Shown here in pieces: positions 41,949 to 52,495 of a stretch of DNA of 64,000 nt. The notes under the pieces were generated by a model. The model did no database searches, was not told where the DNA came from, and saw only the letters and a list, made by a program, of their open reading frames with translations. The stretch comes from Flectobacillus sp. BAB-3569 (lineage in GTDB: Bacteria > Bacteroidota > Bacteroidia > Cytophagales > Spirosomataceae), in NCBI RefSeq assembly GCF_002270355.1, contig NZ_NJFZ01000016.1:62001-126000 (forward strand). Reading direction: 5' to 3'. Position numbers and translations under genes: made by a program. How positions within the stretch are numbered: the first letter of the stretch is position 1; the number at the start of each line of letters is the position of its first letter.

Positions 41949-44900
41949 ATGAAAAAAACGTTACTACTCCTAATGGGTTTTATGATGACTTTTCAACTTT
42001 GCTTGAGTCAAGTATTAGTAGAACCAAACAAGCCTAGTGTTGCCTGTGGTACAGATGAATCAAAAATATCTGCCGAAAACCTAGCCTTTATCCAAAATGC
42101 TCAAAAGTATATTGCTCAAAAAAAAGCCAGTCGTACTGCGGTCAGCCCTGGGCGGGTTGCCCGAATTGCCATAGAGGTTGACTATCCTACTTACCAATCT
42201 TACAATGGCGATACCAATCTTATCAAAAAAGAGGCAATCCTACAAATTAGCCAAGTTTCAAAAGTGTATGAAAGAGACATGAATATCAAACTTGTGGTAA
42301 CGTGTTTTAACTTTTGGACCACTGCTCAGTCTGATCCTTATTTTGATACCTCTGATATTTATGCAATGTTGGGTAGACTCTATAATAATTGGAATCCTTC
42401 CAAGGTAAATGGTAAACTTTACAAGCTTAGAAATCAGTATGATAAAGTAATATACTTAACGGCTAAATCTTTCACTGGTGCAGGTGGGGTAGCTTATCTC
42501 GGAGGGCGAGAGTCTGTTTGTCCATGGGGACTTAGGAGTTTCAATTTGAGTGCAATTGCTCACGAGTTGGGACATAACTTTGGTTCGCCACATACACAAA
42601 GCTGCTCATGGCCAGGTGGTCCATTGGATTATTGCTATGCTACTGAGGGTGCTTGTTATGAGAAATCTTTAGAAATTATTAAAGGTTCTATCATGAGTTA
42701 CTGCCAAGCTAAAGATGAGTTTCATCCATTATGTCAAGCAGTTATAGAACAGCATGCCACAGCCAACATGCAAGAAATCACAGGAACAGTGCCTTCGGTG
42801 CAGTTACCCAGTACTTTTACGGTGAATACAAATCCATTTTTTGTATGGAACGCTTCGCTTATGGCTGATCAATATGTTGTTCAAATAGCATCAGATACTG
42901 ATTTTAAGCAAATTATAAGTCAAGATACCACCGATGTGAGCTACATACAATTAAGCACACTAAACCCACAAGGTAAATATTATTTGCGAGTAATGGCTAG
43001 TAATAAACTTGGGGTTTCTAGTTGGAGTAATGTTTGTACCATCAATATAGGAGAAAATAGTCTTTTACCTCCCAATACCAAGGCCATGCCACTTTATTGG
43101 ACGACCTTTGATGCTGGGAAACTCAATACCCTAAAAATTACTCCGAGTGTTGGTGCCAAATCTTATGAAGTACAATTTACTTATGTAGATGACCATACAT
43201 TTTCATACCCATGCTATACTTTCACTTTCACAGGCAGCGAAGGAAATTTCTACATCGGGGCGTTTTATTATAGAATGGGCTGGAGGATACGTGCGATTAA
43301 TGAAACAATAAAAAGTGATTGGTCTGAAAGAAAAGTAGTTTTTGCTCAAAGCTCCTACCAAAATCCTATTACCACACAGGTAGCCAATCCTTCGATAGCA
43401 CGAACGATTACCACCGACGAAGCATATACTGGTGGCGAATCAGTTGCCAAACTTTCAATTGTGAAAACGAATAGTCCCAATACTCTAGTTTACCAAAAGA
43501 AATATACTCCTACCAGCATTGTTAATTATGGATATATCTACAAAATTCCAGCATTAGAAAACAATCAAACCTACACGGTAACCTACGAATTGTCGAGAGA
43601 TAGAGAAAATCCTATATATTTTTATCCAAAGGGTGTCCTCAATTCCAGAAGTGTTTCTTTTGTAAATAAAATCAGTAGCGTCGACAGCAACTTAGTCAAA
43701 TACCAAGGATTTGATAATGAGCAAGCTATGCAGACATACAATACTAGTACCTACATGGCCACAAACCATTTGGCCTACTTGTCGTACGGAGGATTAGTAC
43801 TAGTTAATACACTCACTGGTCAAAAATTAGCATTGACCAATAGTACAAGCGGTGGTAGTGTTGGTGCTAGAGCCACCCTTATTTATAACGCTAATAATCA
43901 AAATCAATCAGCTGTAATCACACAAGTTAGTAAGCGAATATCTTATCAGGGATCCTTTCCTGCTAATGTCTATGCTTTGAATATTTTGGATAACACAACA
44001 GGCAATTTGGTAAGTTCAACTATACTTAATACCTCATCTGATTTTTATCCTACCTATTTGGATATCAACAATAATTACCTTCTTGCTAGCTTGAACAATG
44101 TCAATGGGCTGGTATTTTATAGAATCTCTGGGAGTAATCTAAATAGAGGCTTCAATATAACGCCAACCTCGGGTGACCAAGGGCGATTAGGTAATATAGT
44201 AGGTAGTAAGGATTATATTTGGCAGGCCTATCTTGTTTCGCAGACCAACAAAGCATCCCTGAAACGATTCAGTACCAACGACGGAAGTTCGGTAGAGTTT
44301 ACAGAATCAACAATGCCCGAACTCGCTGCTCCTTATATCACTACATTTTTAGATAGCAAAAACCGCTTGTGGGCTTCTAATACTAATGGCGTTTTGATGT
44401 ATGATGGAAATACTTGGAGCTTGAATAAGGCTAAAACAGGAAATATCATTTCTCCTCGACTTTTTGCAGAAAACAGCGCTGGAGATATTTTCGCATGGGA
44501 TTCAAGCCGAATTCTGAAATATTCAGGAGGAGATTGGAAAGTATTGGCAAATGTAGAAATACAAGAAAGTGGTATAAGAAAAATGTTGATAGATAATAAT
44601 GGGCTGTTTTGGTTTGCATATGATGGCTATGTGGTGCGTTACAACGCCTGTACAAATACGTTAAGTACTCCTTCATTTAGCACATCAAACAAGGATATAG
44701 AATATGGACAACAGGTATCGCTAAAAGCTGAAGGATGTACACAGGTACAGTGGAGCTGGAGCAGTAAAAAAGACGCTGGTTCGAGCCTAACTACTAGTAA
44801 TCTACTCACGGCAACTCCCATTTCTACCACTACTTATACAGCAAAATGTTATGCTGAAGGATGTGTTGGGACTCCCAATAACACCAATGTGACTGTAATA

Positions 44901-45899
44901 CCTGTATTGCGCTTAGATAGTTTGTCTAAAGCTTGCTACCTTCAACCTATCAAAGTATATGGTCGTATTTTGGGAGATGTCGATGCAGGTACTAGTTTTT
45001 CTCAAGTGATACAAGCCAACGGAAAAGACTACACGTTAAAGTCTTCTCAACAAACCAATAGCAACCAAACAGTATGGCAATCTGAAGCTAACTCCCTTGC
45101 AACGGGTTCGTTCACGTTGAGAATAGATGCGGGTACGTACAAAATAGTCAATAAAGATACTCTCAGAGGAACAATATATGCTTTGCCAACAATCAAACTC
45201 CTAACTGACACGGCTTGCGTTGGCGAAACCCTTGCTTTTAAAGCAACAGGAGCCAAATCTTATGACTATACTTTTAACCAAAAAGTATACGCCAATACTA
45301 ATGGTACATTGGAAATTCCTAATGCCACTTTTGCCATGAATCAACTTTTGATTAAAGTAAAAGGAATCAATGAAAATGGTTGTGCAAATCAGGATTCGGC
45401 TAAGGTACTAATAAATGAACTGCCCAACTTGGTCGCTTCGGCTCAAAGCCCAATTTACCAAGCTCAAACACTTGATTTGAAATCTTCTGGGGCAAATAGT
45501 TACACTTGGACTGGTCCCGCTGGATTTACTTCGTCAGTTCAAAACCCAAGTATTTCCTCCGTAGACACCAAGTATTCAGGAACATACACCGTCAAAGGAA
45601 TTGATAAAAATGGTTGCTCAAATACCGCAAAAGTAACAGTGGAAATTTTACTTCCTTTAGGTATAGATGAAGGTATCAATACATTTGTAAGCGTATACCC
45701 GAATCCTTCCAACGATAAAGTTACCGTAAAAGTTGACTATCAAGGCAATACTCAAGTGAGGATTATCGATGCCTTTGGTAACGAGAAATATTCAGGTTCT
45801 TTCAAAGGTAGTACAGACATTCCTATCCAACATTTTAGTGCTGGAGTGTATTTTATCCAACTCAATAATACCAACACAATTAAATTATTGGTGCAGTAA
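41949..45899 (+). CDS. Secreted reprolysin-like zinc metalloprotease with multidomain T9SS tail
   Basis: The protein has 1316 residues with a signal peptide to about residue 20. The metalloprotease domain (about 65-280) carries HELGHNFGSPH at 205-215, the metzincin zinc motif, followed by the Met-turn candidate SIMSYCQ. A fibronectin-III-like region follows (about 285-375), then a propeller-like region with NRLWASNTNGVLMYDG repeats (about 640-900), Ig/PKD-like modules (PTIKLLTDTACVGETLAFKA, then ANSYTWTGPAGFTS), and a C-terminal type A sorting domain (SVYPNPSNDKVTVKV to IKLLVQ). It would be exported by the type IX system and attached to or released from the surface. Substrates are unknown. 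Confidence 0.9.
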   Translation: MKKTLLLLMGFMMTFQLCLSQVLVEPNKPSVACGTDESKISAENLAFIQNAQKYIAQKKASRTAVSPGRVARIAIEVDYPTYQSYNGDTNLIKKEAILQISQVSKVYERDMNIKLVVTCFNFWTTAQSDPYFDTSDIYAMLGRLYNNWNPSKVNGKLYKLRNQYDKVIYLTAKSFTGAGGVAYLGGRESVCPWGLRSFNLSAIAHELGHNFGSPHTQSCSWPGGPLDYCYATEGACYEKSLEIIKGSIMSYCQAKDEFHPLCQAVIEQHATANMQEITGTVPSVQLPSTFTVNTNPFFVWNASLMADQYVVQIASDTDFKQIISQDTTDVSYIQLSTLNPQGKYYLRVMASNKLGVSSWSNVCTINIGENSLLPPNTKAMPLYWTTFDAGKLNTLKITPSVGAKSYEVQFTYVDDHTFSYPCYTFTFTGSEGNFYIGAFYYRMGWRIRAINETIKSDWSERKVVFAQSSYQNPITTQVANPSIARTITTDEAYTGGESVAKLSIVKTNSPNTLVYQKKYTPTSIVNYGYIYKIPALENNQTYTVTYELSRDRENPIYFYPKGVLNSRSVSFVNKISSVDSNLVKYQGFDNEQAMQTYNTSTYMATNHLAYLSYGGLVLVNTLTGQKLALTNSTSGGSVGARATLIYNANNQNQSAVITQVSKRISYQGSFPANVYALNILDNTTGNLVSSTILNTSSDFYPTYLDINNNYLLASLNNVNGLVFYRISGSNLNRGFNITPTSGDQGRLGNIVGSKDYIWQAYLVSQTNKASLKRFSTNDGSSVEFTESTMPELAAPYITTFLDSKNRLWASNTNGVLMYDGNTWSLNKAKTGNIISPRLFAENSAGDIFAWDSSRILKYSGGDWKVLANVEIQESGIRKMLIDNNGLFWFAYDGYVVRYNACTNTLSTPSFSTSNKDIEYGQQVSLKAEGCTQVQWSWSSKKDAGSSLTTSNLLTATPISTTTYTAKCYAEGCVGTPNNTNVTVIPVLRLDSLSKACYLQPIKVYGRILGDVDAGTSFSQVIQANGKDYTLKSSQQTNSNQTVWQSEANSLATGSFTLRIDAGTYKIVNKDTLRGTIYALPTIKLLTDTACVGETLAFKATGAKSYDYTFNQKVYANTNGTLEIPNATFAMNQLLIKVKGINENGCANQDSAKVLINELPNLVASAQSPIYQAQTLDLKSSGANSYTWTGPAGFTSSVQNPSISSVDTKYSGTYTVKGIDKNGCSNTAKVTVEILLPLGIDEGINTFVSVYPNPSNDKVTVKVDYQGNTQVRIIDAFGNEKYSGSFKGSTDIPIQHFSAGVYFIQLNNTNTIKLLVQ

Positions 45900-45999
45900 T
45901 AGACTGTTATATTTTGAAAAATCTGAATGATTATCCTTAATATAAATGCCACTTAAGGCTTTACGTCTAAAAAGGTTTCATCCAGAAATAAAGTATCAA

Positions 46000-46221
46000 A
46001 AACATGAGTCATCCCTAATTTTTAGGATTGAGATTATTCTCCAAGTTTTTATCAAAAAAGCGGTCGAAAAATATGTTTTCGACCGCTTTTTTGATGCTAC
46101 TATGCTAGATATGAATAGCTTAAGACGCAATCATTGCGTCTCTACTGATGGAAAACAAATTTTTACATAATCACTCAACCACTCATTCACTAAATCGCTA
46201 AATTCTGGATGACTCATGTTT
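46000..46221. repeat. MITE-like element, class C copy 2, in gap 45900-46565
   Basis: The terminal inverted repeats 46000-46020 and 46201-46221 match at 20 of 21 positions and are nearly identical to those of the copy at 3564-3750. Inside are a perfect 20-bp hairpin (46051-46070 with 46076-46095), a second palindrome GACGCAATCATTGCGTC, and a run of 8-bp words (AATCACTCAACCACTCATTC). The rest of the gap is AT-rich promoter-type DNA. Confidence 0.8.
46051..46095. terminator. Perfect 20-bp hairpin, probable terminator
   Basis: Arms ATCAAAAAAGCGGTCGAAAA and its exact complement flank a 5-base loop, followed by T-rich DNA in both directions. It lies about 150 bp after the protease stop. Confidence 0.6.
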
Positions 46222-46472
46222 GATTAACGATTAAAAAATAACTCAAATGGCTCGACTCAGGATAACATATTAGGGTTGTACAAAAGGCCATATACTTGAT
46301 TCATCGTAATTCTATCTTAACAGTATGCCTTCTTTCTCAATTCTAATATTTTGTGATTTTTCATAGTTAAAACAACATAAAATCAATTTATTGTATCAAA
46401 AAGAAAATATAAAAATTTAATCGTAAATTATTGATAAATAGCAAATTAACATATAGTCAAGCATAAATAATA

Positions 46473-46509
46473 TTTTTGACATAGACAGTATATGATAGTT
46501 GTACCTTGG
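46473..46509 (+). promoter_or_regulatory. Candidate promoter of the rhamnosidase gene
   Basis: TTTTTG (46473-46478) and TACCTTGG (46502-46509), one mismatch from TAnnTTTG, are 23 bp apart and lie 57 bp before the ATG at 46566. Spacing is at the long end for Bacteroidota promoters. Confidence 0.4.
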
Positions 46510-46565
46510 AAAACGCTAAATTTGAACTAATTCCATCTTTTTTAGAACATTATCAATACTATCCT

Positions 46566-49500
46566 ATGAAAAAAGGTCTATTGCTACTTTTGCTAGTGAA
46601 TATGTGGAGCATTCCTGCAATCTGGGCAAATTTTAGCTTACAAAAACTTCAAGTCAATTATCAAACCCAGCCTCTTGGCACTGATTTAGGCACACCGCAG
46701 TTTTCATGGCAAATGAAAGCCCTATCCTCCATCAAGGGCTTAGCGCAAGTAGCCTATCAAATTAAAGTAGTTGATGAAAAAAATCAGGAGGTTTGGCAAT
46801 CTACAAAAGTCAGCTCTGATGTTTCCCATGCTATCCAATACCAAGGGAAACCCTTACAAGCTCGTTCCAGATACACATGGTTTTTGACAGTTTGGGATAA
46901 TAAGGGCAAAAGTTCAACGGCAAACTCTTGGTTCGAAACTGGCTTAATGAACCCCAAACAAGAAGCTTGGGGCAATGCCAAATGGATAGGCGGTGGCGAC
47001 GAAGACCTCGTTTTTTATCCTCATGCTCTTTCAGTTTTTAAACTTTCTTATGCCATTCAACTCGATGAAGCCAGTAATAGTACCAAAGCTTCATTTATTT
47101 TTGGCGCTAATGACCCGCGCTTAGCCAATCGCTACTTAAACTACATGGCTGTAGAGCGCCAAAAGAATGAGAGCTATGTTGCTATAGAATTGGATATTAG
47201 CACGCTAACATCTGAGCCTACCTCCAACGCAAAGCTCAATATCTATCGAGTAGGTTATACAAAAACGGACCAAGAGAATACGCCCATAAAAGTTATTACT
47301 ATTCCTCAATCGCTTATTAATCAGTCGAATAAATATCAAAAACACCAGATTTTTACCGAATCTATCTTTGGTTTATTTGAGTTTTATTTGGATGGTAACG
47401 ACGAAACGCATAAACTAAAAGACCCTTCCTTAGAGCCCAATTCTAGATTTGGTCCTAGAGGGCTCAACCTCAATCCCGTTGGTGCGGGCAATGACTATTT
47501 GAGTTACCCTATGCTAGCAGATATGGGATTCAAAGTAGCTGATAAGCAAAAAGCATATTTTTCAGATATTACAGTCAAAAACTACCGTTACCCTTCTAAT
47601 GCTATTTTCAAAGATACAAGCGCTTCCATTTTTTCAGGGATTGGCGTAACAAAAGAAGGACAACGCTATCGTGTCGAAAATACCTTAGCAACCACCAATA
47701 CTACTCAAAATGCCGAACCAATGCTTCGCACCACATTTGATGTAAGCAATAAAAAAATCCAAAAGGCTCGTTTGTATATTACCGCAAGAGGGATTTATGA
47801 GTCGTACCTCAATGGAAAAAGGGTGAGTAACGATTTCTTCAACCCAGGACTGACACAGTACAATAAAAATCATACTTACCAAACTTTTGACATCACGTCA
47901 TCCATTTCGACAGGAAAAAATGCGCTAGGTGCATGGTTGAGCGAAGGCTGGTGGAGTGGCAATATTACTTACAGTGGAAACCATTGGAATTTCTTTGGTG
48001 ATAGACAATCTCTTTTAGCTAAAATTATTATCACTTATGTCGATGGTTCAGAACAAGTAGTTGACTCAAATCCAAGCACTTGGAAGCTCAATTCCGACGG
48101 CCCAATTAGATACGGCTCATTTTTCCAAGGAGAAGTATATGATGCCACTAAAGAAGCTGATATTCAAGGGTGGACACTGAGTAATTATGATGACAAATCA
48201 TGGAAAAAAGCCGTAGAAGTACCCCTCGAAGGCAATTCCTATATGGGAACTTTTAGTGATGTTTTTGGTCAAAAATCTACTTTTGATTACAAAGATTTCA
48301 AACTAATTGGTCAGATCGGTGAAAATGCAAGCATTGTCAAAACGCTTCAGGCTCAAAGCGTTGAGGAAGTTCGCCCAAAAGTATTTGTTTATGATATGGG
48401 ACAAAATATGGTAGGCTTTCCGCAAATTCAAATCAAGAATGGTCAAAAAGGACAAGTCATCACCATGCGTTATGCCGAAATAAAATATCCCAATTTGGAT
48501 ACCTACAAAGGTAATGAGGGTATGATTATGATGGAAAATATCCGTGCGGCGCTCACCACCGACCAATATATCTTGAAAGGCGGAGATGAAGTAATTCAAC
48601 CAAGATTCACTTTTCATGGATATCGTTATTTAGAAATCACAGGAATACCACAAGCTATTCCTGTTGGTGATATTAAAGGATTGGTTATCAGCTCAGTAAA
48701 TGAATTATCGTCAAGTTATGAAACCTCAGATCCATTAGTCAATAAACTTTGGCAAAACATTACTTGGTCTTTGCGCAGCAACTTCCTTTCTATTCCAACA
48801 GATACACCTGCTCGTAACGAGCGTATGGGCTGGAGCGGTGATATTTCGGTATTTTCTAAAACAGCAACTTATTTGACCGATGCCAATTCATTCTTGAGAC
48901 GACACCTTTTGGCCATGCGTGATGTACAAGATGACAATGGACGTTTTACTGATGTTGCTCCACTTGGAGGTGGTTTTGGAGGTACACTTTGGGGTAGTGC
49001 TGGGATCGTTGTTGCATGGGAAACGTATCGTCAATATGGTGATATTCAGTTGTTAGGAGAACATTTTAATGCCATGAAAAAGTATATCAACTTTTTGGAA
49101 TCAAAAATTGATAAAAACACAGGTATCCTCAACGAAGGTCCTTTGGGCGACTGGCTTAGCCCAGAAGGAAACAAAAATGATAATACTCTTTTCTGGATGG
49201 CGTACTTCTCATATGATTTGAATATTATGAGTCAAATGGCTTCTATTTTAGGTAAAACAGACGAAGCAATAGCCTTGAAAAAACGTAGCGAGGAAATCAA
49301 AAAAGCATTCAACGACATTTATATCGACAAAAATTCTCACCGTACAGTAAGATCTGGTTTGAAAACAGGATTTTGGGGTGCACCAAACGAAAAAGAAGGA
49401 ACAGGTAAAACGGACAAAGGAGTCATAGTTGACACTCAAGCTTCGTATGCTATCCCATTGGCATTGGATGTTTTTGATGAAGCGAATAAACCTTTTGCTA

Positions 49501-50162
49501 TCAAATATCTGAATGAAGCCGTTTCGAGAACCAACAAAGATGATAGCGGCATCGAACGTCCAAACTACTCCTTGATGACAGGGTTTATTGGTACAGCTTC
49601 TATCAGCGAAGCCCTTTCTGTAAATGGAAATCATGATTTGGCTTACAAGCTTTTAACCAATAAACAGTATCCTTCTTGGTTGTATTCGGTAGTTAATGGT
49701 GCTACTTCGATTTGGGAACGTCTCAATTCTTATACCGTCGAAAATGGTTTTGGAGGCAACAATAGCATGAACTCCTTCAACCACTATTCGTTTGGTGCCG
49801 TAGCTGCTTGGATGTACAATTATTCATTGGGCATTCAAAGACATCCAGAAAAGGCTGGTTTTAAGGAATTTATCCTAATGCCAACACCTGATCCAAATGG
49901 TCAAATTACTGAAGCTAAAGGTCATTATGATTCCATGTATGGTCGCATCTATAGCGCTTGGAAAAGCCAACAAAATACTTGGACTCACAGCGCTACTGTA
50001 CCAGCCAACTCAACAGCGACGCTCTATTTACCTGCCAAATCAGTGGCTCAAATTTCAGAAAATGGCAAATCTTTGAGTACGTGGAAAGGAGTTAAATCAG
50101 AAAAAGGATTTATCATAATTCCATTAGAATCTGGCAGTTATAATTTTGAAATAAAGAAGTAA
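46566..50162 (+). CDS. Alpha-L-rhamnosidase (GH78), secreted
   Basis: The protein has 1198 residues from the ATG at 46566 (MKKGLLLLLLVNMW), which opens a signal peptide; an upstream TTG at 46506 is less likely. It is multi-domain: N-terminal fibronectin/beta domains (LQVNYQTQPLGTDLGTPQFS), a rhamnosidase N-domain (ARLYITARGIYESYLNGKRV), the (alpha/alpha)6 barrel with general acid Glu752 in PARNERMGWSGD and base Glu1051 in TSIWERLNSY, and a C-terminal beta domain. An extra inserted region near residues 150-330 lengthens it beyond usual members. It would remove rhamnose from pectin (rhamnogalacturonan) or glycosides. Placed between the protease and an NtrC-like gene. Confidence 0.93.
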   Translation: MKKGLLLLLLVNMWSIPAIWANFSLQKLQVNYQTQPLGTDLGTPQFSWQMKALSSIKGLAQVAYQIKVVDEKNQEVWQSTKVSSDVSHAIQYQGKPLQARSRYTWFLTVWDNKGKSSTANSWFETGLMNPKQEAWGNAKWIGGGDEDLVFYPHALSVFKLSYAIQLDEASNSTKASFIFGANDPRLANRYLNYMAVERQKNESYVAIELDISTLTSEPTSNAKLNIYRVGYTKTDQENTPIKVITIPQSLINQSNKYQKHQIFTESIFGLFEFYLDGNDETHKLKDPSLEPNSRFGPRGLNLNPVGAGNDYLSYPMLADMGFKVADKQKAYFSDITVKNYRYPSNAIFKDTSASIFSGIGVTKEGQRYRVENTLATTNTTQNAEPMLRTTFDVSNKKIQKARLYITARGIYESYLNGKRVSNDFFNPGLTQYNKNHTYQTFDITSSISTGKNALGAWLSEGWWSGNITYSGNHWNFFGDRQSLLAKIIITYVDGSEQVVDSNPSTWKLNSDGPIRYGSFFQGEVYDATKEADIQGWTLSNYDDKSWKKAVEVPLEGNSYMGTFSDVFGQKSTFDYKDFKLIGQIGENASIVKTLQAQSVEEVRPKVFVYDMGQNMVGFPQIQIKNGQKGQVITMRYAEIKYPNLDTYKGNEGMIMMENIRAALTTDQYILKGGDEVIQPRFTFHGYRYLEITGIPQAIPVGDIKGLVISSVNELSSSYETSDPLVNKLWQNITWSLRSNFLSIPTDTPARNERMGWSGDISVFSKTATYLTDANSFLRRHLLAMRDVQDDNGRFTDVAPLGGGFGGTLWGSAGIVVAWETYRQYGDIQLLGEHFNAMKKYINFLESKIDKNTGILNEGPLGDWLSPEGNKNDNTLFWMAYFSYDLNIMSQMASILGKTDEAIALKKRSEEIKKAFNDIYIDKNSHRTVRSGLKTGFWGAPNEKEGTGKTDKGVIVDTQASYAIPLALDVFDEANKPFAIKYLNEAVSRTNKDDSGIERPNYSLMTGFIGTASISEALSVNGNHDLAYKLLTNKQYPSWLYSVVNGATSIWERLNSYTVENGFGGNNSMNSFNHYSFGAVAAWMYNYSLGIQRHPEKAGFKEFILMPTPDPNGQITEAKGHYDSMYGRIYSAWKSQQNTWTHSATVPANSTATLYLPAKSVAQISENGKSLSTWKGVKSEKGFIIIPLESGSYNFEIKK

Positions 50163-50199
50163 AAGCGAGCAAATGAATGATTATTTTTTTAATCAATCA

Positions 50200-50320
50200 G
50201 TAGAGACGCAGTGCTTTGCGTCTTGAGCCGAATCAGTCATAGTATAGGAATATCAAAAGAGCGGTCGAAAATTGTTTTTCGACCGCTCTTTTGATATTAG
50301 TTGAAGAATAAACCTAATTC
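50200..50320 (-). repeat. MITE-like element, class C partial copy 3 (inverted)
   Basis: Read on the minus strand it has the same order as the other two copies: ATTCTTCAAC near the start, the hairpin, then the GACGCA/TGCGTC palindrome. The GAGTCATCC ends are missing. The hairpin here is a perfect 23-bp stem with a 4-base loop (50249-50271 and 50276-50298), with the same GCGGTCG centre. Confidence 0.7.
50249..50298. terminator. Perfect 23-bp hairpin after the rhamnosidase gene
   Basis: The stem ends in AATATCAAAAGAG and has a GCGGTCG core and TTGT loop. It is about 90 bp after the rhamnosidase stop and likely terminates it. Confidence 0.6.
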
Positions 50321-50429
50321 CGAAATCAAAAATCAACACTCCGACCTAAACAACATCTCCGTATGCTCAAAGATACACCCTAAGGATAATTCTATTTACT
50401 TTGTAGCATAAGTCAACAAAAGAAAATTT

Positions 50430-51764
50430 ATGGAATCAAAAGGTGTAGTATTGATTATTGATGATGAAAAGCAATTACGCGGACTACTCAAGCGTATTGT
50501 GGAGTTGGAAGATTACACCGTTTTCGAAGCAGGTGATCTCAAATCTGCTTGGCAAATGCTTGAGCGTCAGCCTATACAAGTGGTTATGTCCGACGTAAAA
50601 CTACCCGATGGTAATGGTGTAGACTTTACAGCAAAACTAAAATCTCAGTATCCTCATCTCGAAATTATCGTAATGACCGCCTATGGTACCATTCAAGACG
50701 GCGTAAAGGCCATGAAAAATGGCGCTTTTGATTATTTGGTAAAAGGAGATGATAATGAAAAAATGATTCCTATGCTTGATTTGGCTATGCAAAAAGCCAA
50801 ACAGACCAATCGCTCAGAAGCATCATTAACGGGCTTTGATAAAGTAATTGGTAAAACTTCTATCATAGAAAATGCGGTAAATATGGCAAAACGGGTGGCA
50901 CAAACCAGCACAACCGTTTTATTGACTGGCGAAACAGGCACAGGAAAAGAGGTTTTTTCCCAAGCTATTCATGAAGCATCTGCCAGACATAGCGAAGGTT
51001 TTGTGGCCATCAACTGCGCTGCTTTTTCGAGAGAAATCCTTGAATCTGAATTATTTGGACATAAAGCTGGTGCATTTACTGGAGCCTTAAAAGACAAAAA
51101 AGGTTTATTTGAAGTAGCACACAAAGGCACGATTTTTCTGGATGAAATAGGCGAAATGTCGCTCGACCTACAAGCGAAACTTTTAAGGGTCTTAGAATCA
51201 GGCACATTCTTGCGCGTGGGCGATACCAAAGAGGTTAAAGTAGATGTTCGGGTGATTTCGGCCACCAATCGAGATTTAGAAAAAGAATCCCAGACAGGGC
51301 ATTTCCGTCTGGATTTGTACTATCGCCTTTCCGTGTTTCAAATTTCACTACCTGCCTTGAGAGAACGTAAAACGGATATTACGCTTTTGAGCAAACATTT
51401 TATCAAAGATTTAAGTAAAAAATATGGTTTTCAACAAGTTACGATGACACCTGAGTTTCAACAAATACTTGAAAACTATACTTGGCCAGGTAATATTCGT
51501 GAATTGAAAAACGTCATCGAACGTGCTCTTATTCTACAAAATAACGGTCAACTCCAGAAAGACTGTCTACCTCCCAATCTTATCCACCACACGCAAGCCG
51601 ATGCACCAAGTGGATTGGATTTACAATCTGTTGAAAAATTTCATATCGAAAAAGTACTACAACATACCAAAGGCAATAAGACTGAAACTGCTCGACTGCT
51701 CAATATTGGTCTGACGACACTTTATCGTAAAATGGAAGAATACGGAATCGCACTTAAGCTCTGA
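50430..51764 (+). CDS. NtrC-family response regulator, sigma-54-dependent activator
   Basis: The protein has 444 residues. The receiver has acidic pair DDE at 11-13, acceptor Asp55 in VVMSDVKLPDGNG, and a Lys in DYLVKGDDNE. The AAA+ domain has GETGTGKE (167-174), GAFTGA (214-219) and TIFLDEIGEM. The Fis-type helix-turn-helix at the end reads TARLLNIGLTTLYRKMEEYG. No histidine kinase gene is adjacent, so it is an orphan whose partner lies elsewhere. In Bacteroidota related regulators control envelope or nitrogen-stress functions; the role here is open. Confidence 0.92.
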   Translation: MESKGVVLIIDDEKQLRGLLKRIVELEDYTVFEAGDLKSAWQMLERQPIQVVMSDVKLPDGNGVDFTAKLKSQYPHLEIIVMTAYGTIQDGVKAMKNGAFDYLVKGDDNEKMIPMLDLAMQKAKQTNRSEASLTGFDKVIGKTSIIENAVNMAKRVAQTSTTVLLTGETGTGKEVFSQAIHEASARHSEGFVAINCAAFSREILESELFGHKAGAFTGALKDKKGLFEVAHKGTIFLDEIGEMSLDLQAKLLRVLESGTFLRVGDTKEVKVDVRVISATNRDLEKESQTGHFRLDLYYRLSVFQISLPALRERKTDITLLSKHFIKDLSKKYGFQQVTMTPEFQQILENYTWPGNIRELKNVIERALILQNNGQLQKDCLPPNLIHHTQADAPSGLDLQSVEKFHIEKVLQHTKGNKTETARLLNIGLTTLYRKMEEYGIALKL

Positions 51765-51935
51765 GTATTCGTACTGAATAAGATTTATCGTTAAGCTTCC
51801 GACAATCAGCGATTTAACGTAAGCTAAAAGTGTTGTTAATAAAATCATGAATATATTTTTGACTAATGCCATCGGCTTATTACCTAAAGCGTATTCATGC
51901 CATTTTATTCAATCTATTTGAAGTAAAAATATTCT

Positions 51936-52448
51936 ATGAAAGAATACAAACAGTTGGTTTTTAAAGATATACCATCACCCGTGGGTGAAATTAAGTTAAT
52001 AGCAACAGACCTTGGACTTGCCGCAATATTATGGGAAGGTGAAGATTACCAACGAACGAAACTGCCTGTTCCTGAAAGAGATGATTCGAACCCAATTCTT
52101 TTGCAAACGGCTTCACAACTGGCAGAATACTTTGAGAAAAAAAGAACGGCATTTGATATACCGTTAGATTATCATGGAACAGATTTTCAGATGAGCGTGT
52201 GGAATGCCTTACTTAAAATCCCTTATGGCGCTACAAAAACCTATGGCGACATAGCCCGTATGCTTGGTGACATAAAAACGGTAAGAGCGGTTGGTGGAGC
52301 ACTCAATAAGAATCCAATTTCGATTATTGTTCCTTGTCATAGAGTAGTAGGAACATCTGGCAAGCTGGTGGGTTTTGCAGGAGGATTGAGAAATAAATCT
52401 TTGTTACTTGATTTAGAAAGTAGCTTAAGAACGCCAACTCTTTTTTAA
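51936..52448 (+). CDS. ogt: Methylated-DNA-[protein]-cysteine S-methyltransferase
   Basis: The protein has 170 residues. The C-terminal domain has the helix-turn-helix AMLGDIKTVRAVGGALNKNP split across the recognition helix and the active-site motif IIVPCHRVVG with acceptor Cys134. The N-terminal domain (SPVGEIKLIATDLGLAAILW) is of the Ogt type without an Ada domain. It repairs O6-alkylguanine by irreversible transfer to the Cys. It is a single gene with 171 bp of upstream DNA. Confidence 0.93.
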   Translation: MKEYKQLVFKDIPSPVGEIKLIATDLGLAAILWEGEDYQRTKLPVPERDDSNPILLQTASQLAEYFEKKRTAFDIPLDYHGTDFQMSVWNALLKIPYGATKTYGDIARMLGDIKTVRAVGGALNKNPISIIVPCHRVVGTSGKLVGFAGGLRNKSLLLDLESSLRTPTLF

Positions 52449-52495
52449 GACTATTGAGTCAAACTTTATCATAAGGATTTAAGCGACGCTACAGG

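Noticed and set aside
49248-49634. 128-residue minus-strand frame inside the rhamnosidase gene
   Set aside because: It is antisense to a strongly supported catalytic domain and is Cys/Phe-rich in the manner of shadow frames.
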